Source: Hydractinia symbiolongicarpus
Taxonomy: Eukaryota > Cnidaria > Hydrozoa > Anthoathecata > Hydractiniidae
Assembly (NCBI RefSeq): GCF_029227915.1
Contig: NC_079877.1
Coordinates: 32,329,851-32,393,850 of the forward strand
Reading direction: 5' to 3'
Length of the DNA stretch: 64,000 nucleotides
In this document: piece by piece, positions 60,805-64,000 of the stretch
How positions within the stretch are numbered: the stretch's first letter is position 1
Layout: every line of letters begins with the position of its first letter
Program-made: the position numbers and the translations under genes
The notes under the pieces: model-generated
Database searches by the model: none
The model's input: only the letters and a program-made list of their open reading frames with translations
Told to the model about the DNA's origin: nothing

Positions 60805-63037
60805 GGGAAATGAGTTTACTCCCTGGGTACTTTCCTTGTATACTTCTGACTGTACGGGCCGAATCAGGGATTTACGGGAAATCGCAGGTTTTCGTTTGCC
60901 GCTGATTAAACTTCTTTTATTCAGCGTCTCATCAAAAATGAACACATTTTTATAAACTACAAGTCTCATGCGTTTTAGTGCTGAAAAAATAATTTAAAAA
61001 ATCGTTCGGGAAATGAGTTTACTCCCTGGGTACTTTCTTTGTATACTTTTGACTATACGGGTCGTGGCCAGGATTTTGGGGAAATCGCGGGTTTTCGTTT
61101 GCCGACGATTAAACTTCTTTTATTCAGCGTCTAATCAAAAATGTAAACATTTTTAAAAACTACAAGTCTCGTGCGTTTATGTGGTGAAAACCTAATTTAA
61201 AAAATCGTTCGGGAAATGAGTTTACCCCCTGGGTACTTTCTTTGTATACTTTTGACTAAACGGGCCGAGTCCGAGATTTACAGGAAATCGCGGGTTTTCG
61301 TTTGCCGGTGATTAAACTTCTTTTATTCAGCGTCTCATCAAAACTGAAAACAGTTTTGAAAACTACATGTCTCATGCGTTTTAGTGGTGAAAAAGTAATT
61401 TAAAAGATCGTTCGGGAAATGAGTTTACTTCCTGGGTACTTTCTTTGTATACTTTTGACTATACGGGCCGAGTCCGGGATTTACGGGAAATTGCGGCTTT
61501 TCGTTTGCCGGCAATTAAACTTCTTTTATTCATCGTCTCATCAAAAATGAAAATATTTTTGAAAACTACAAGTCTCATGCGTTTTAGTGGTGAAAAAATA
61601 ATTTAAAAAATCGTTCGGGAAATGAGTTTACTTCCTGGGAACTTTCTTTGTATACTTTTGACCATACGGGCAGAGTCCGGGATTTACGGGAAATCGCGGG
61701 TTTTCGTTTGCCGGCGATTAAACTTCTTTTATTTAGCGTCTCATCAAAACTGAAAACATTTTTGAAAACTACAAGTCTCATGCGTTTTAGTGGTGGAAAA
61801 CCAATTTTAAAAGTCGTTCGGGAAATGAGTTTACTCCCTGGGTACTTTCTTTGTATACTTTTGACCATACGGGTTGTGTCCGGGATTTACATGAAATCGC
61901 TGGTTTTCGTTTGCCGGCGATTAAACTTCTTTTATTCAGCGTCTCATCAAAAATGAACACATTTTTGTAAACTACAAGTCTCATGCGTTTTAGTGCTGAA
62001 AAAATAATTTAAAAAATCGTTCGGGAAATGAGTTTAATCCCTGGGTACCTTCTTTGTATACTTCTGACTATACAGGCTGAGTCAGGGATTTAGGAGAAAT
62101 CGCGGGTTTTCGTTTGCCGGCGATTAAACTTCTTTTATTCAGCGTCTCATCAAAAATAAAAACATTTTTAAAAACTACAAGTCTCATGCGTTTTAGTGGT
62201 GAAAAAATAATTTAAAAAATCGTTCGGGAAATGAGTTTACTCCCTGGGTACTTTCTTTGTATACTTTTGACTATACGGATCGTGGCCAGGATTTTGGGGA
62301 ACTCGCGGGTTTTCGTTTGCCGACGATTAAACTTCTTTTATTCAGCGTCTCATCAAAAATGTAAACATTTTTAAAAACTACAAGTCTCGTGCGTTTATGT
62401 GGTGAAAACCTAATTTAAAAAATCGTTCGGGAAATGAGTTTACCCCCTGGGTACTTTCTTTGTATACTTTTGACTAAACGGGCCGAGTCCGAGATTTACA
62501 GGAAATCGCGGGTTTTCGTTTGCCGGTGATTAAACTTCTTTTATTCAGCGTCTCATCAAAACTGAAAACAGTTTTGAAAACTACATGTCTCATGCGTTTT
62601 AGTGGTGAAAAAGTAATTTAAAAGATCGTTTGGGAAATGAGTTTACTTCCTGGGTACTTTCTTTGTTTACTTTTGACTATACGGGCCGAGTCCGGGATTT
62701 ACGGGAAATTGCGGGTTTTCGTTTGCCGGCAATTAAACTTCTTTTATTCATCGTCTCATCAAAAATGAAAATATTTTTGAAAACTACAAGTCTCATGCGT
62801 TTTAGTGGTGAAAAAATAATTTAAAAAATCGTTCGGGAAATGAGTTTACTTCCTGGGAACTTTCTTTGTATACTTTTGACCATACGGGCAGAGTCCGGGA
62901 TTTACGGGAAATCGCGGGTTTTCGTTTGCCGGCGATTAAACGTCTTTTATTTAGCGTCTCATCAAAACTGAAAACATTTTTGAAAACTACAAGTCTCATG
63001 CGTTTTAGTGGTGGAAAACCAATTTTAAAAGTCGTTC
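60805..63037. repeat. 11-monomer HOR (6+5), copy 1 (2,233 bp)
   Basis: The GACTGTACGGGCCGAATCAGGG unit near 60,850 recurs near 63,083, a shift of 2,233 (11 units). An internal six-unit shift of 1,218 is visible as well: TTTACAGGAAATCG near 61,277 and 62,495, and CATACGGGCAGAGTCC near 61,665 and 62,883. The block therefore grew from a smaller six-unit repeat. Confidence 0.86.
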
Positions 63038-64000
63038 GGGAAGTGAGTTTACTCCCTGGGTACTTTCCTTGTATACTTCTGACTGTACGGGCCGAATCAG
63101 GGATTTACGGGAAATCGCAGGTTTTCGTTTGCCGCTGATTAAACTTCTTTTATTCAGCGTCTCATCAAAAATGAACACATTTTTGTAAACTACAAGTCTC
63201 ATGCGTTTTAGTGCTGAAAAAATAATTTAAAAAATCGTTCGGGAAATGAGTTTACTCCCTGGGTACTTTCTTTGTATACTTTTGACTATACGGGTCGTGG
63301 CCAGGATTTTGGGGAAATCGCGGGTTTTCGTTTGCCGACGATTAAACTTCTTTTATTCAGCGTCTCATCAAAAATGTAAACATTTTTAAAAACTACAAGT
63401 CCCGTGCGTTTATGTGGTGAAAACCTAATTTAAAAAATCGTTCGGGAAATGAGTTTACCCCCTGGGTACTTTCTTTGTATACTTTTGACTAAACGGGCCG
63501 AGTCCGAGATTTACAGGAAATCGCGGGTTTTCTTTTGCCGGTGATTAAACTTCTTTTATTCAGCGTCTCATCAAAACTGAAAACAGTTTTGAAAACTACA
63601 TGTCTCATGCGTTTTAGTGGTGAAAAAGTAATTTAAAAGATCGTTCGGGAAATGAGTTTACTTCCTGGGTACTTTCTTTGTATACTTTTGACTATACGGG
63701 CCGAGTCCGGGATTTACGGGAAATTGCGGCTTTTCGTTTGCCGGCAATTAAACTTCTTTTATTCATCGTCTCATCAAAAATGAAAATATTTTTGAAAACT
63801 ACAAGTCTCATGCGTTTTAGTGGTGAAAAAATAATTTAAAAAATCGTTCGGGAAATGAGTTTACTTCCTGGGAACTTTCTTTGTATACTTTTGACCATAC
63901 GGGCAGAGTCCGGGATTTACGGGAAATCGCGGGTTTTCGTTTGCCGGCGATTAAACTTCGTTTATTTAGCGTCTCATCAAAACTGAAAACATTTTTGAAA
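63038..64000. repeat. 11-monomer HOR, copy 2, cut by the window end
   Basis: Repeats 60,805-61,767 with few changes (for example GTCCCGTGCG near 63,400, TTTTCTTTTGCC near 63,530 and AAACTTCGTTT near 63,953). The last base lies inside a unit of the ATTTAGCGTC class, so the array continues to the right. Confidence 0.85.

Larger units (their letters stand above)
1..64000. repeat. Continuous 203-bp satellite DNA array with higher-order repeats
   Basis: Landmark strings such as TTTACTCCCTGGGTACTTTC, TCGCGGGTTTTCGTTTGCC and ATTCAGCGTCTCATC recur about every 203 bases from the first to the last base, always in the same orientation. At 64,000 bp this is about 315 units. Single units vary between about 202 and 205 bp through one-base indels, for example 202 bp at 204-405. 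I see no insertion, inversion or unique segment. Adjacent units differ at many positions, while blocks of 3 to 13 units recur almost unchanged, so the array is organised in higher-order repeats. Such arrays are typical of eukaryotic centromeric or pericentromeric heterochromatin; that location is inferred, not shown. I do not recognise the family by name. No gene, RNA gene or mobile element interrupts it. Confidence 0.98.

Noticed and set aside
1-64000. CRISPR array or phage-like direct repeats
   Set aside because: There are no short conserved repeats separated by unrelated spacers; the entire 203 bp repeats and the whole unit is homologous.

Overview
The whole 64 kb is one uninterrupted satellite DNA array. 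A unit of about 203 bp repeats head to tail, always in the same orientation, roughly 315 times, and both window ends cut through a repeat. I find no protein gene, RNA gene, transposon, CRISPR array or unique sequence. A representative unit (47,003-47,205) is about 38% G+C. It has a G-rich stretch near its start, an A/T-rich dyad in its middle and an A-rich tail. Array size, lack of genes and higher-order structure point to a eukaryotic chromosome, probably centromeric or pericentromeric heterochromatin. The sequence does not identify the species and I do not recognise the monomer as a named satellite family. CpG is not depleted (11 per representative unit against about 7 expected), which argues against long-term heavy germline CpG methylation.

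The units are not identical. Several monomer classes can be told apart by linked diagnostic bases: a 'TATACATTCG' class, a 'GTCGTGGCCAGG' class, a 'GAGTCAGGG' class, a 'TGCATAC...CCGGATTT' class, a 'TTTACTGG...ACATGTCTCC' class, a 'TATGCGCC' class and an 'AAACGGGGCGAGACC' class. Successive units differ clearly, but ordered blocks of several units recur with near identity, so this is a higher-order repeat (HOR) array comparable in architecture to alpha satellite.

Layout, left to right: two lead-in units (1-385); an 8-unit HOR, two copies (385-3,600); a 9/10-unit HOR, two copies (3,705-7,558); nested 8-unit and 13-unit repeats (7,600-13,600); a mosaic with one-unit and two-unit duplications (13,600-17,600); 2-, 6-, 7- and 8-unit periodicities (17,600-21,070); an 11-unit HOR built as 4+4+3 (21,073-25,475); a 4-unit HOR, about 3.6 copies (25,476-27,835); a 6-unit block (28,566-29,782); three almost identical 1,666-bp HOR copies, each with a 41-bp truncated monomer (29,783-34,780); a 13-unit HOR, two copies (35,221-40,499); 6-unit blocks (40,263-42,698); a mosaic (42,699-46,800); a 7-unit HOR (46,801-50,660); a 3-unit HOR (50,830-52,047); 2-, 5- and 3-unit repeats (52,050-56,430); a 9-unit HOR, two copies (56,430-59,955); and an 11-unit (6+5) HOR running off the right end (60,805-64,000).

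No genes act together here. The biology is the array itself: repeated unequal exchange and segmental amplification, with the cleanest and apparently youngest copies in the middle (about 29.8-42 kb). The short open frames scattered on both strands are by-products of the repeat; they change frame every unit because 203 is not a multiple of three.
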